64,000 nucleotides of DNA, from contig NW_001799522.1 of assembly GCF_000165425.1 (NCBI RefSeq), forward strand, positions 369,255 through 433,254, read 5' to 3'. The position numbers and the translations under genes were made by a program. Of this stretch, positions 49,848 through 63,040 are shown piece after piece (within the stretch, counting starts at the first letter, position 1; each line of letters starts with the position of its first letter). Under the pieces are notes generated by a model that worked only from the letters and a program-made list of their open reading frames with translations, ran no database searches and was not told the origin of the DNA. Source of the DNA: Paramecium tetraurelia (taxonomy: Eukaryota; Ciliophora; Oligohymenophorea; Peniculida; Parameciidae).

Positions 49848-51608
49848 ATGATCAATCAATAGCTTTAAAAATTGATTAACAACACTTTTATAACGAAAAA
49901 GAGAGTTTCTGCTGGGTCTTTCGGTGTAGTATACTGCGGTCAAGACATAAATACTCGAGCCTTGGTAGCCATAAAAATTGACAAATGCAATAAGGAAGGC
50001 TCTAGTCTAGAGAGAGAGGTAATTGAATTATCATGATACAAAAAGGCAGAAATACTAAGAAGATTGTAAAAAGTACCATAGATTCCAAAGTTGTATTGGG
50101 CAGGAAAAGAAGGAGATTCAAATGTGCTTGTTATATAATATTTGGGGAGAGACTTAACCCATTATTTGAAAACCTTTCGTAAGTTTTCATTACGATGCGT
50201 ACTAAATATAGCTGAACAAATGATCAACATTCTTGAAAATATTCACAAAAAGTAAGTAATTATACCATTTATGTTTAGCAAAGTGTTGCATCGTGATATT
50301 AAACCTGAAAATGTTCTTGTGGGAAAAGAAGAAGAAGAAAATCTGCTTTATATAGTCGACTTTGGCATCAGCAAATTTTATAAGGATGAAAATGATTCAC
50401 ACATGTAAAGAAGTATCAGTAAATTTTAGTTCCTATAGAGAGAACTAACCATTTATTGGAACTACAAGATATGCTAGCATCAATGCTCATAAAGGAACAT
50501 CTTTAAGCAGAAAAGACGATTTAGAATCCTTAGGATATATGCTGATCTTCTTATTAAAGGGTAAAATGTACCATTTTTATATTATTAAGGTTAATTACCC
50601 TGGTAAAATTTGTAATTCATTGATGAAGAAGATAAAATGCGTTAAGTTGGCTTAATGAAGATGAAAATGGAAATGACCGAACTCTGTAAAGGAATTCCTC
50701 TAGAGTTTGGACGATTCCTTGAATACATTCGAGGTTTACCATTCAAAGCAGAGCCCAATTACAAATATTGCTAATCCCTTTTTAACAAAGTATGCTAAGA
50801 ACACAACTTTTAATAAAAAGATCTAATCTTTGATTGGGAAACCGGTCCTAAATCCGATAAGAATGATGATAAAAGAAAATAAACTATTGAAGTTCATTTG
50901 CCAAGTAGTTAAAATAGTAATTTAGTAAATGATAAACCCTCATTGTATTTAAACAAATTTATTATCTCTTAGATTCAAGAAATCAAAAGAAGATGTCTCA
51001 TCTAATAACATTGGAGGCTCACTCCTCAATTATTCTCTTGAATAATTGGAGATGAATTCACTTCTCAAAACTCCAGAATAAAGAAAATCCAACTTAGCTC
51101 CTGATATTAATAGAAGAAAGAACAGAATGCAATCTGTGAGTAGTTACAATGATTCTCATTCTGAATTGGAAAACAACGGAAGCATAATGTTAGGAATTCA
51201 ACCAAGCATGATAAGCAGATTAAGCAAATTATCTTTTAATTCATTTTCTCGTGTTCGAGATAGCAAATTAAACCTAACCCTGACTCCAGAATATAGAAAA
51301 CCTCCTAAATAAGAAAAAAAATTAACTATTACCCCGAATTCTTACATAGAGTAAATTTCTGGCTAAAAAAAGAAGTCGCTAATTAAGAATTCCAACTCAC
51401 AGCAACAATTGTCTTTGAAAAAGGAAGAAGTTGAGGAAACTATTCGAGATTTCTCTAAAATGAATGAAACTGATGAAGGAATAGAATGTAAATATATGCT
51501 TCTGAAATAAGCATCAGTAAATGCGTATGTAAATTTTATATATGGTAATGTAGTCGCTTCAAAAAGTCAATTAACGGATAAGCCAAAATATTGTAAAAAT
51601 AGTTTTGA
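49848..51608 (+). CDS. Casein-kinase-1-like protein kinase
   Basis: N-lobe: [20 protein letters not shown], with VAIKID for the catalytic Lys. C-lobe: [22 protein letters not shown], then [28 protein letters not shown], the CK1 signature replacing APE. Introns at 50019-50045, 50252-50278, 50405-50429 and others around 50563-50590, 50606 and 51513-51541 (last one uncertain). After the kinase, about 230 Ser/Asn-rich residues form a disordered tail. The stop at 51606-51608 assumes the last intron; without it the frame would run into the neighbouring gene. Confidence 0.88.
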
Positions 51609-51731
51609 TATTTTAATGTTTATGTATTCAAGAAGATTATAATGTAATGAATTATTTTTTGAGTTAAGATTAACAAAACAAAGTTTATTTTTTCATATAT
51701 GTAATAAACGAGTACCTTAAGTGCTTCATTA

Positions 51732-54700
51732 TCAAATAACCTAACCTCCATGAATCTCATTTGAATAATAAAGAGCCGCTTTCACTTGTATTTTTGGTAA
51801 TCTAAATGTTTTTAGTTCCATGTAAATAATCTTTTAGACGTTGGTTCTTCTAAATGAGAGCTCATCCTATTTCTTAACATGAAAATTCCTATTTTAGACC
51901 ATTATTGAACCTTACCTTCAAATTTTTTGTGAACATTTCTCATTTCAAGATAACTTTTTTTCATTTAAACAAAGGTATAAAAATCTTTTACTACTTCTTA
52001 ATTTTTCATACTATTACTTAACTCATTCATGATTATTGATCTAGATCAAAATCTTTCGTGAATTTTCCTTCAATAACTTGAATAATAAGGTAATATTTAG
52101 AATATAGCAATTAACAATTATCAACATATAATAATTCTTAACAAATATTTAATTGAATAATCATTTTTATTTTTTCATTTAATATGTAATTTCATTATGT
52201 TCTAAAAATTGGCATACGTCGCAAACAATTACATCTTAAAAATTATTCAAGTTCTCATCTTAAGGAGTTAGTACTTATAAATTAACAAAATCTTTTTTAA
52301 ACTCACCAATCATCATTTCTATATTTTGATTTAATTTTAATATTTTAAACTTAACCTTAATATTTTAGAGTATCCTGAATATTTTCTCTTACTTTAATCC
52401 ACATGGGCAGCCTTCTGGAAAATGATCACCATAATTGTGATATTATTTTCCATGCGGAGGTGAATCAGCTATTAAATAAAGTAATTTTTCAAATTTTGGA
52501 TGCCAATTTAACTTTAATGTGGCATCTAATCCATCTAAGACAGCTTCTGGATAATCAAATCCGTTTTCTAAAGTAATTTTATTTAAAAATGAAATGATAT
52601 CAGTACCTGAAGAAAAATTTTAGACATCAATTATTTTTTAAGACGCTTTATAAGGAAATTAGTGATCTTTATACGAAACAGCAGCAAAATTAATTTCAAG
52701 TTTCTAGCCATTAAGATTATATTTAGTTTTACTCTTTTCTATTATATCCTTAATTATAGATTTACACGATTTTATATATTATTCCATAGATAATGTGGAA
52801 TCTATTACAAAAGCAATATCTATCCCCTAAATTTAATTTTAAAAGTGAGTTTCTACACAAGAAAATGAATGATCGCCTATTTTACATTATTTAGTATGCC
52901 AAGCATTATTATCACAAAATTAATGGGTGCCATTCTATTATATACACAAAGGGCAATAGTAATTACACTTATTAATATTTTCTAATTCAAATAAGATTGG
53001 ATGGATCCAATTTATTGATTTCCAAAATTCTTCGCACAAGACTTCATCAAAACTAATTTCCTCAAATCCAATATATTTGTTTTTTGAATGTCTGGCTTTA
53101 TCCTTAGTTTTATTTATCATGCATTTCTTTTTTCCTTCACATTTAACTAAATGAAAATGTGCCCTTCCTTTTCTTTTGCAGCTCTAATCACAAGTTTCTG
53201 GGGCAGAGTTTTCTCCAATTTCATATTTTCTTATAGATGAATCCTTTGGATCTTATATTTAAATGTGGATTTAATTTCCTTCTTAAGTTGTAAATTATTA
53301 ATCTTCTTTATTCCTATGTCGATCTGATTAATGAGATCCAAGATGGCCGTATTACAAATCACAATATGTATTACACTCAGGACATTATTAATTACATTGA
53401 TGAAATTGCTTTTCAGTTTTTTCCTTACATAAATGCTTTCCATCATGCTTATCGCATCCTGCTGGTATCTGCTTTTAACATATTTATTTGCCAATATCCT
53501 TTTGTATGTATTTAGTATATTAGAATTCTGATGATTTAGTTTTCCATTTTGCTTGAACAACTTCATAATCTATTTTACATATTCCATCTTCCTAGCATTG
53601 TTGTTAACAATAATGAACATTTTCGCAAAAATGTTTATCTTTTTATTATGAGTGTTTATGTGGCTAGCAACATCTTCTTTAACACAATTAGCAATTATGA
53701 ATACAGTAATTATCTAAGCAATCATGATTAGTACGATCATGAGGATCAGATAGATCTTTCTTACATTTTTTATCACAGTATTAACATTTTTCCATACAAG
53801 GATGGTCATTTTCGCATTTATGTTATTCATCATGGTTGAAACTTTTCATGCATTTTCTTTTGCAATTTTTAATTTAACAAATGTCATAGCATCTATGATC
53901 TTATTTGTTACACAAATGCTCCTCTTTTTCATAATGTCCAGCTTTATGATCACATTTTTAATCAGAACATATCCTACAATTCTAATCACATTTGTGACTT
54001 TCCCTTTAACATAAATGTACATCGGATTTTGATTCAACAAGTTATTTTTTTAAATCATATAATTCTCTCAAATTTTATTCAAGCAATAAAATTTTATTAA
54101 ATGTGCTCAGCTAGTTGTTTAATGATTCCTTTTCCTGTTTAAGTTGAGAGATTTAGTTATTAAGATTTTCTATTTTGCTTTCAACATCCATTTATTATAA
54201 ATTTTGAATAGATTCAAATTCAGCTCTCTTTTTTAATTTTATTTCTTCCTCTCTTAATGTGACATTTAAAATTGAATATTCGTTTAAATTTTCCTAAAAT
54301 TACTTTATTTCATTCAATCTTGAATTTACCCTTATTATTTATTAAACAATTTAGTCATTCTAATGTTCCAGATCAATAATATATTTTTATATTTAATCAA
54401 GTTTATTGTTAGTTGATTCTTGATTTAGATTTATATTAATCATATTTTCCTTCTCGTTTTGTAATCTTTAATCGAAATCTTTTAGTCTTATTTCAAATTC
54501 ACAAATCTTAGATTTATGACTCTATGAAATATCTAGCAGTTTATTTCTTTCTTTTATTTATATTATCATTTCGTTAATATTATCAATCTCATTTTTTGCT
54601 TACTAAATTTCCTCATTCAAAGAGCTCAAATTAGCTTAGCTTTAAGTCAATTTTTCTTCTTTTTTTTATAAGAACAAATTAATTAATCTAAGCCTTCTCT

Positions 54701-57700
54701 CCTTTTCAAATATTTCTAACAATTCACTTTGAGTTTTATTTTATTGGTTTAAAGTTTGAGAGTATTATTCACTCAATTGACTGGTTTAAATTTAAGTATC
54801 TTACTATTCTATTTATTCATTCTGAATTTAATTTTCTTTTTCTAAATCTATTTCTTACCTACATTTATCAAATAACTATGAATTTTCAAAATTTATAAAA
54901 TTTATTTCTAACTCCTTTTATTTTATTTCACATTATGATAATTTTTCATTTATTAATAGCTCATCAAATCCTTTTAATTGTTAACCTAGTTCTTCTATTA
55001 TATTCTTATTTTTTCCAAATTTTTTAGACTATTCTTTTCCTAACCTCTACCTTATATCTTCCAAATCCCTTTTGCTTTTCATCAGAACTTCTATTTCTTC
55101 TTCCAAATAACTCTGTTTTTAAATAAATTCATTTATATCTTATTCTAATTACTCTAAATACTAAATTTATTCATTATCATCCTTTTTTAATAGTACTTCT
55201 AACTCTTAAGCATTTTATTAATAAATTAACTATTATTTTTGCATTTCATCTTAAATTTCTATTAAAATTTTGTTTCCATCTTCAACATTAACTTATAAAT
55301 TTTGAATATTCATTTCATCACCAACAATCTATATTTTTTAAAACTCTGATTGGACATTCTACAATTCTTTTTCTGTAATAAGTTTTTACTTACTTATTTC
55401 CTTTTTGCAAGATTCTAACTCTTCTTAGCAAATTTCAATTTAAGTAATATCCTACAGATATTGAGTTAAATTTTAATTTAATTGCTCAAGTTAAGCCTTT
55501 GATTATTTAGTTGTTTCAATATTTTACTCTTTTTTATTTTGAAGACTAATAATTTCATTCTCAAATAGGTTTTATATGTTTTAAATGTCCTCTAATGTTG
55601 CAACTAAGGACTTTTGATTTTTTAATTCTGGAATGTTAAAAACGCTTGTGTTTATACTATTACTATCCAAATCATAAAAATCATTATTTTACATAGCTTC
55701 CTTTTCTTTACAGATTTTTTCCTTAATTTCAATTATTTAATTTTAAATTTTTAATCCTTCCAAAGAATATTCAGCATTTTATATTTCTTCTTTAATTTTA
55801 TCAATCATTCCCCTCCACTCCTATTCTTATGATTTATTTTTTATTTTCGAACTTTTCTGTTGAAGTTCTAAATGGTTTATATCTTCAACTAACTTTGACA
55901 TAAGTGTTTAGGATATCTCAATATGATTTTTGAAATGTTTGCATTACAAATAGCATTCATCACATTTGTCTTCACAAAATTGATAATACGTTATCTAGTC
56001 TTTTAAGAAAATCTTTAACATAGACATATTTTTTTCGATTATTTCTTTAACTTCATCATTATTGATATGATTTGTTAATTCTTTTGCTCTTTATATAATT
56101 TATTCTTTTCTTTATTCCATCATTTAATTAAATTACGTTTTTACATAGAACATGTTTTTGTTATGAATTGAGATAGTATCCTCTGTGATGAGGTTTTCAT
56201 ACAGTTACTATACTAAATCTCTATTGAAAAAGATGAGTTTTTATGCCTCAAATTTTGGAAACTTATAATCACTTTAAACTAATTTTAAATTAATATCTTA
56301 AACTTATTCTAAAGAAAAATCATACCATAATTATTAGCACTCTTCAAAAATTTTTTCAATTAATATTTATAAATCTATCAAGCTGACATTTGTATTATCT
56401 GACAATTCAAGTTAACATAGCAAAATTTTCATGATTTATATTAATTCTCTTCCGCAATTCCAGTGACTAGATATTGCAGATTTTTCGAGAATATATTTCC
56501 TCACAGAAATAATTTAATCATCAAATAATTTTAGTTCATAATTGACTAATGATTCAACAGCAATTTTATTATTAAATAATCTCTTTAAAAATATTATGTC
56601 TTCTGATCCACCTTCTTTTAGTCTTTCTAGATTTTTTAATAATTCTTATTCAGCTCCTGCATTATCCTATGAACTAACATCTCTTAACACAAAATATAAT
56701 ATTCCTTTAAACAACTTCTCATCATTTAATTATTTAGATGCTTCAACTAAATGATTGAATAGATCATTAAAATGTCGATTAAATGCTAGATCTGAATTTA
56801 AGATTGTGATATCACATATTGCAGTTAGAAATGCCAACATTTTTATTTCTTCTTTATCAGATCTAGCTCCATTGAACAATCCTTCACAATCTAAAACTAG
56901 AAATGTTTAATCTTCAACATAAGCGATGCTTCCCCAAACTCCTTCAGTGCATCTAGCTGATGAAACAGCAAAACGAGTTCCAAACACTCTGTTTAATAAA
57001 TAACTTTTGCCAGATGATTATTTACCTATAATTCCTACTACAAATATCTTATTATTATAATTAGACAAATGTTCTTCCAAAAATCCTAAATGCAATTATT
57101 TAACTTTTTATTCTACACTTGTTAGTGTTTCTGTTTGAGTTTCCTATCTAAATCCATCATTTAGAGGTATTAAGTTGCTATTTTCAATTGTGCATAACTA
57201 TAAAGGAACTCTAGAAAATATTATATTTTTAATTTATTCACTTTTAAATTCTGCACTTTAAAGCTAAGTAGAACTAAGAATTATTTCATTTACTTTCATA
57301 ATATTTAAGTAAGACTTCACGATATTATAGTAATCATTGTTGACATTTAAGGTAATGGCACTATTCTTTTCTTTTAATAAAAATTGTGAGTTTGGACCAA
57401 ATTTGATACAAGAGCCTTTAGCTACATCAAATGCTGGATTTCCAATCACATTTTTTTAATTATCTTCTTTTTTGTTAAATCTTTTTTAAGAAACCAAATT
57501 ACAAAGGATTTTTGCTTTTTTATTCATGGTCTTTTGATTAAGTTGACCTAAGATTATAACATCTGAAAAATCAGCAAATATTTTAATTGGCCCGTCTATA
57601 CTAATGCTGTCTATTTTCAAAAGATTTACATCATATCTATCACAGCAATAAAGGTTAGCAAGATAAAAGTATTTCCCACTAGGACAGGCGATTATTTAAA

Positions 57701-59462
57701 TATATTTTTAAGATGGTTAACTACTTGGTGCGAAGTCGTGTAGCTCTATATTACCATTTTCTCTTTATATTCTGCATTTCACTTTTTCAAAATCTTATCC
57801 TTAATCTTGCTATTTATAAACCCATTTATCTTTTGACAATACTATGAATTTATTAACCATCTTAAGATATGCCACATGAGAAACAAGAAAGGAGCAGCCT
57901 CGCTCTTGTTAATAATAAACTTATTATTCGTTTTATATGGATCCTCTAGCTGTCAAAATTAATTGTAAAACTTATTAGCTTTTAAAGTTAAAAATAAATA
58001 AATGTCCTCTATTATAATCATAAAAATAAACAGCTTTTTCTGTATTGAAAAAATCAAATTATTTTATTAGTTAAGCCTAAGGTTTGTTACATTTGTAAAA
58101 ATATATAAGAGTTTTCAATATTTAATTATAATTAGTATATGAAGTTATTATAATTATGAGATCTTTTTCTTTTGTTTCAAAAATATCATTTACGTAAAAT
58201 TTGGACCCAAGCTATAAAAGGTTTCCAGACAAAATTGGTTATTATTAATTTTCTATTATTTGAATTATACTTGTTACTCTTCCTGTTTCATTTTCGTCAG
58301 CTCTTGATAATTTTAAGTTGATTCTTTCTACCTCATAATATTTTTATTTCTTTAATTCTTCAATTATTTCATTTTTTTAATACTTATACTTATCTAAGAT
58401 TTTAAAGACTTTTTCCTTTAATTTATCAAAAAATACATCCATTTACTCTTTGAACAGATTAAAATGTTCTTTATCAACTAATTCATGATTATATATGAAA
58501 TTCCATTTTTGGTCTAAATCCACTGTTTACAAAAAATTATTTACCTATTGTTCAAAATATTTCTTTTGAATCTCTTTTTCTTTATTCCTCACCAATATAA
58601 ATCTCCAGCTGTCTGAAAAAATATTTATTAAATTATTTATTTAATCATTAACTTCATATTCTAATTCATCTGATATTTTATCAAGCATATTTTTCAAGCT
58701 TTTGCTTTAGTGCTCTATGTTAATTATACTCATTATTTAGTTTGTTTATTTATCTTTTTTGTTTAGAATCTAAATTAGGAGCCTTCCGATAAAATAATAA
58801 ATGGTTTTTTTAAAGTTATTTGTTTCTTCTTCACGAAAGTGAAGTTTTCGTATTCTAATAAGTGTAGGTGATAATGTCTATGAATTAATGATTTAGTAAT
58901 TTGTAATATTTTTTTATGATAAAACCCATTTACAATCGTATATTTAAATTTCCTTATTTTCACTCTCAGCAAAATGATATTCTGTTCTTTACTTTATTTG
59001 ATTAAAAGGAATTATATCTCCTTAATACCAATGATTTTTAAATATATCATCATTCAAACAAAATTTAATATTGTCTGTTAAATCTTATATTATTCTGAAA
59101 AGAACAATTTCTACAGCTTTTTCATTGATGGGTTTGGTAACAAAAAATGTTTCGGAAAGAATGAAGATAAATATCATAACATTTTAGAATTTTAAGGCGA
59201 TCAAGTTTCCCCTTTCAGAATTATTCAAATAAGATTATAAGGTCACTTCTTGATTTATTTACAATTTAATTTCTCTTTCAACTTCTTTGTGTGTTCCAAA
59301 TAAACCTTTTATTTAAAGTCTTTCATCTACCTCTAGAGAATCTAAGAATAATTTAGTTGTCTTATTAAAAAAATCAATTTTGTCAAGTTAAGAATCCTAT
59401 GAGTTATCAGTCTTTATTGAATATAGTAAAGCTATTTAAAGATTTTGGCTAATTTAATTCAT
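51732..59462 (-). CDS. Giant GB1/RHD3-type GTPase with coiled coil, Cys/His array and VWA domain
   Basis: One TGA-free frame runs from ATG 59462 to about 53356 without an intron, roughly 2,030 codons, followed by a 32-nt intron (53324-53355) and more exons; about 2,500 codons in all. Order: 790 unrecognised residues; GTPase near residue 800 with P-loop GKQSSGKS, switch SARCTEGVWG, LDCEGLF and the LRD guanine motif, as in GBP/atlastin/VLIG proteins; about 900 residues of coiled coil; an array of at least 35 Cys with many His; then a VWA domain starting VIDSTLSM (MIDAS) and ending near 51732. The GTPase likely self-assembles; the whole arrangement suggests a membrane or pathogen-response scaffold, which is inference. 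Stop-proximal introns are unresolved. Confidence 0.85.
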
Positions 59463-61180
59463 TTACAATAATTCTGAATTTCAATATTAACTTTTTATTT
59501 TAAAAGGGATTTAATAGAATTAATGAATTTTGTAATACAATATAACAATTTTATGTTTCCATCATATTCATACCTTGCTTATTCAAGGCAATGTATATGA
59601 AATTATTTAAATGAATTATTTTCATTAGAAAACTATTGAATTTAAGTTTTAATGCATGATAACTATAATTAAGTTTATTATAATTAATATAATTTGAATA
59701 AAGTACTCATACTAAAATTTAGGCATTTATTATAATTTTACTTTAAAGATTACCTTTTTGAATATAAAGGTTCTTAATAATTATACTCTGCTCATAATTT
59801 TAATATAGATATTAATTCTTCTACTCATTTGTTTTTCCCTTTCCATAATGTCTTGTATTATATACTGTTGATAGATAGAACTAAAAGAACTAAACTTAAG
59901 ATGCTTTAGAAAAAACTTAACTAATTAGTTTTAATATATTGAAAGTAAACTGTGCAAAAATATATGAGGGTTTTTTTTAATTAATGAAATGACTAAATAT
60001 TTTGAAAATCTTTTGTAAAACATAAAGATATGAGTAGAAAATTAAACACTCAACAGTGAAGTTGGTAATATTACCTCAATCTTTATTAAGAAATAAATTA
60101 TAAAATTTCATTATTCCATCTTATTGGTAGTTCTTAAATATATCAATAATAAAGATCTTTTTCTTATAATAAATTATTAATTTACAAAGTTAATTTTTTT
60201 ATCTAATTTTAGGTCACAAACATACGACTTAATATTTTCAAGGGATCTAAAATTCTGACTCTTTAATCCAGAAGTTTGTGTGAATTCTTAGATATTTATT
60301 AATCATAGTTTCAAGACATCTCTCCATTTGTTCACCTTAAAAAAAATTCAGAAGAAAAATTTTAATTATTGATTAAGAAAGAGCAATAGAATTTTAATTT
60401 CTAAGACTACGACTAATCCTATTATAATCTAATTAATTGATGGTTTCCAGTTGCTGAGAGGAATTGAAATGCATAGAAGTAAATTATTAAATAAGAATAA
60501 GCCATGCTTTAATATATGATACCAAAAATGAGAAACAGATACAATTTATTGAAAATATCATCAATTATCAACACAATTTTAAAAAGATTTACAATTATCC
60601 TAAACAATATTGATCTATTTAGCTTGCCTTCAAGATTTTGACTTATATCCTGCTTATTTAGAAGCCCTCAAAAGTTTTTTGTAGTCATTTCCTGATATTT
60701 GAACCTAAGCCTGTAATAATTTCAATGAAATTTTAATGTTGAGTAAAAATTGTCTAAATAAAATCTAAGATTTTTGTAATTGAGGCGTTGTTTCGGATTG
60801 ATGTATCATATATATTTAATGAAGGAGACTTCTTGGTGAAATATTTTTATGAATATTTCTATTGCTGACTTTTTAAAATAAATTTTATTAGTATTTTCCA
60901 ATCTCAAATGAAATAATTCAAGCCTGATCCTATTTTGATTATTAAAGAAAAGAAAATTACAAAAATTAGAAGGTTTATCTAAATTCTATGTTTTAATCGT
61001 TTGAGAGACTTAGGTTTTATTTTTATTGCTCTATATTTTATGAGGTTTTATAAATTTTGAGATTTATCAAATCCAGATCACATATTCATCTGTTCCTGAT
61101 AATTTTACGTCATATATTTTGATCTATTTATACAGAATAATATGCAAAAAGTGGAGGTTTCTAGATACCATTACTTCCCT
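59463..61180. other. Gene-poor AT-rich region, no supported gene
   Basis: About 1.7 kb upstream of the giant GTPase gene. It contains that gene's promoter and scattered short open frames in several phases, for instance a minus-strand piece with YDVKLSGTDEYV near 61080, but nothing with a start, splice sites and stop that I would call. Confidence 0.4.
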
Positions 61181-61914
61181 TCAAATAAATTTAAATTAAC
61201 TAATTTCCCTGCTGCAGTTTACACTTTAACAAAAAATAATATTTTCCACCTCCAAATTTAGTAATTTGAACTCATTAATTTGGGGAAATTAGAAACTACT
61301 TTAACGTATTGGACTAAGAATTTACTCATTTAGAAATTGATATTATTATAATGATTAATTAAACTAATAATTCGTCAAGAATTTAAATGGTGCAACTCTC
61401 AAGAACTATTACCAAGTACCATTAAAATAAAGGATTTTAAATTAAATATTGAGGAAACCTTGAACACGAATGACATTTGAAAATATCTTTGGACTATTAA
61501 TAAATAAATAATTGAATAATACAATTTTTTATTAACCATTAGTGCATGTTATACTTTTTTGTTTCATATTTATTTATATCTATAATATGGTACCAATCCC
61601 GAAAGGTAGTATTTATAGTGTCTGATATTGATATCCATAGAAACTAAAATAATCGCTACATTGTTTATGCTAATTTCCAACAGCAATATGAATAGACCCA
61701 AAAGGGTCCAAGCTTAAAATTTTTATTTTAACCTCCATAATATCTTCAGCTACAATTTTTTATTCACTTTGTATTTAGCAATGGTTGTCTGCTTTAAAGA
61801 TTTTTCCTTTCTCATATATATTTACATGATTATCTGTTAATGGCATAAAGTTTTTCAAAAGTATTGTTTTTTAACCTAATAGACTTTAGGTAAATACCTA
61901 CGTAGTTTTAACAT
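61181..61914 (-). CDS. Probable SPRY-like protein, 235 aa
   Basis: With one 26-nt intron (61876-61901) the frame from ATG 61914 to TGA 61183-61181 is free of TGA for 236 codons, unlikely by chance in this AT-rich DNA. The middle reads VKIKILSLDPFGSIHIAVGN and later FGIGTILQIQINMKQKSITC, which resemble strands of a SPRY/B30.2 domain in ciliate proteins. The N-terminus lacks the usual B-box or coiled coil, and the C-terminal third is featureless, so it may be a truncated or decaying copy. Confidence 0.4.
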
Positions 61915-62070
61915 TCTCGAACTTATTAATTGTTGCTTTAAATCATTTAAAATTATGTTAATAAATTAATAAAAGTAGTAGGAAGTTATAGAAACGTGGA
62001 TTAAATTTGAATCAATTGTGTAATCAAATCATTTAGAGAAATAAGAAGTGTAAATGTGAAAATGAATAAC

Positions 62071-62180
62071 TTATCATTCTACCATATAGCCTAAGGATCT
62101 GATCCCATTCGAACACTTAACTTAAGCTATTAAAGTGATATTAGTTGTATTTCTGTTTGGGAAATACTTATATTGACAAT
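62071..62180 (+). pseudogene. Diverged 5S rRNA-like sequence
   Basis: The block GATCCCATTCGAAC (62101-62114) is the near-universal 5S loop B/C segment, followed by TTAAGC. At the expected distances lie TTAGT (the GGUUAGUAC region) and TTGGGAA near the 3' end. Upstream CCATA matches the 5' arm. Terminal TTATCA and TGACAA can pair with one mismatch, and a TTTT run follows at 62183-62186 as a Pol III terminator would. Length is about 110 rather than 120 nt and many helix positions have drifted to A/T, so a relic is more likely than an active gene. Confidence 0.55.
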
Positions 62181-62265
62181 CCTTTTGATATATTTTATTA
62201 CTTTCTTTTTGTTTGATTTACTTTAGATTTATTTAAGCTTAGATAATATTGAATAATTGTAGATT

Positions 62266-63040
62266 TCAATAATAAATAATCAGTTTATTAAATAAAATAA
62301 AGTTTTTCATCATCTCTTTTAGATATTCACATTTATGTATGTACATTATTTTTAATAGAACATCAGAATCATCAAAGAATTGCAAAAGATTATATACAAA
62401 ATCTTCGATATCAACTTAGTTTTTTCAATTAAAATATAAATAAATTCAGTATGCTAACATCAGCCGACTTTTTCCTTTAATAACTGATCAGAAGGCAACC
62501 TGTTCATTAAAATTTACTAAAGATCTACCTCAATTCTTTAGGGAAGGCACGATAAGATAGATACCATTAAGTTTGTAACAATATCACTTTATGAGACATA
62601 AACACTTGTAAGATCTCCTAATCTACATGAGCATAATTTTTCATCAGCTGTCGAATAGTGGTATTTAGGAGCAATAAAAGAAGTCCAACCTCTTTTGAGA
62701 ATTCAACTTTGATCTTTGGAGCACAGAAGACGAAGAGAAAATTTTTTTCTATTCAAAAAAATTTTTGAATCTAAATTTGGAGTTCCAATTACAATTCTTT
62801 ACGAAGTTAAATAATAAAAAAATTTGGCTTAAAACATTTACTTGTTCAAGACCTCAATGCTCTACTTCTTTGAATAGTATAATGCTAGAAGATCTAACTT
62901 TCCCTATTATTGTTAAATTGAATTGAATATCTTTCTAGATAAGTAGAAACGGCTTGATGCTACAATGCATATCGGGACTGATCTAATTCTCCAAGACTGC
63001 AATAGAATCTCATTCTGTTTGCTCATTTAATGTATTATTT
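62266..63040 (-). pseudogene. Scattered coding remnants, possibly one broken gene
   Basis: Several coding-like pieces occur on the minus strand in different frames: VDIEDFVYNLLQFFDDSD near 62412, RGWTSFIAPKYHYSTADEK near 62680 and ERYSIQFNNN near 62930. They share the residue style of neighbouring genes but cannot be joined by normal-size introns without TGA. This suggests a decayed gene lying just beyond the 5S-like sequence. Confidence 0.35.

Noticed and set aside
53231-54040. Two minus-strand standard-code ORFs (MKLFKQ... and MLNQNP...)
   Set aside because: They are out of frame with the Cys/His array of the giant gene, which continues through the region in another minus-strand frame.
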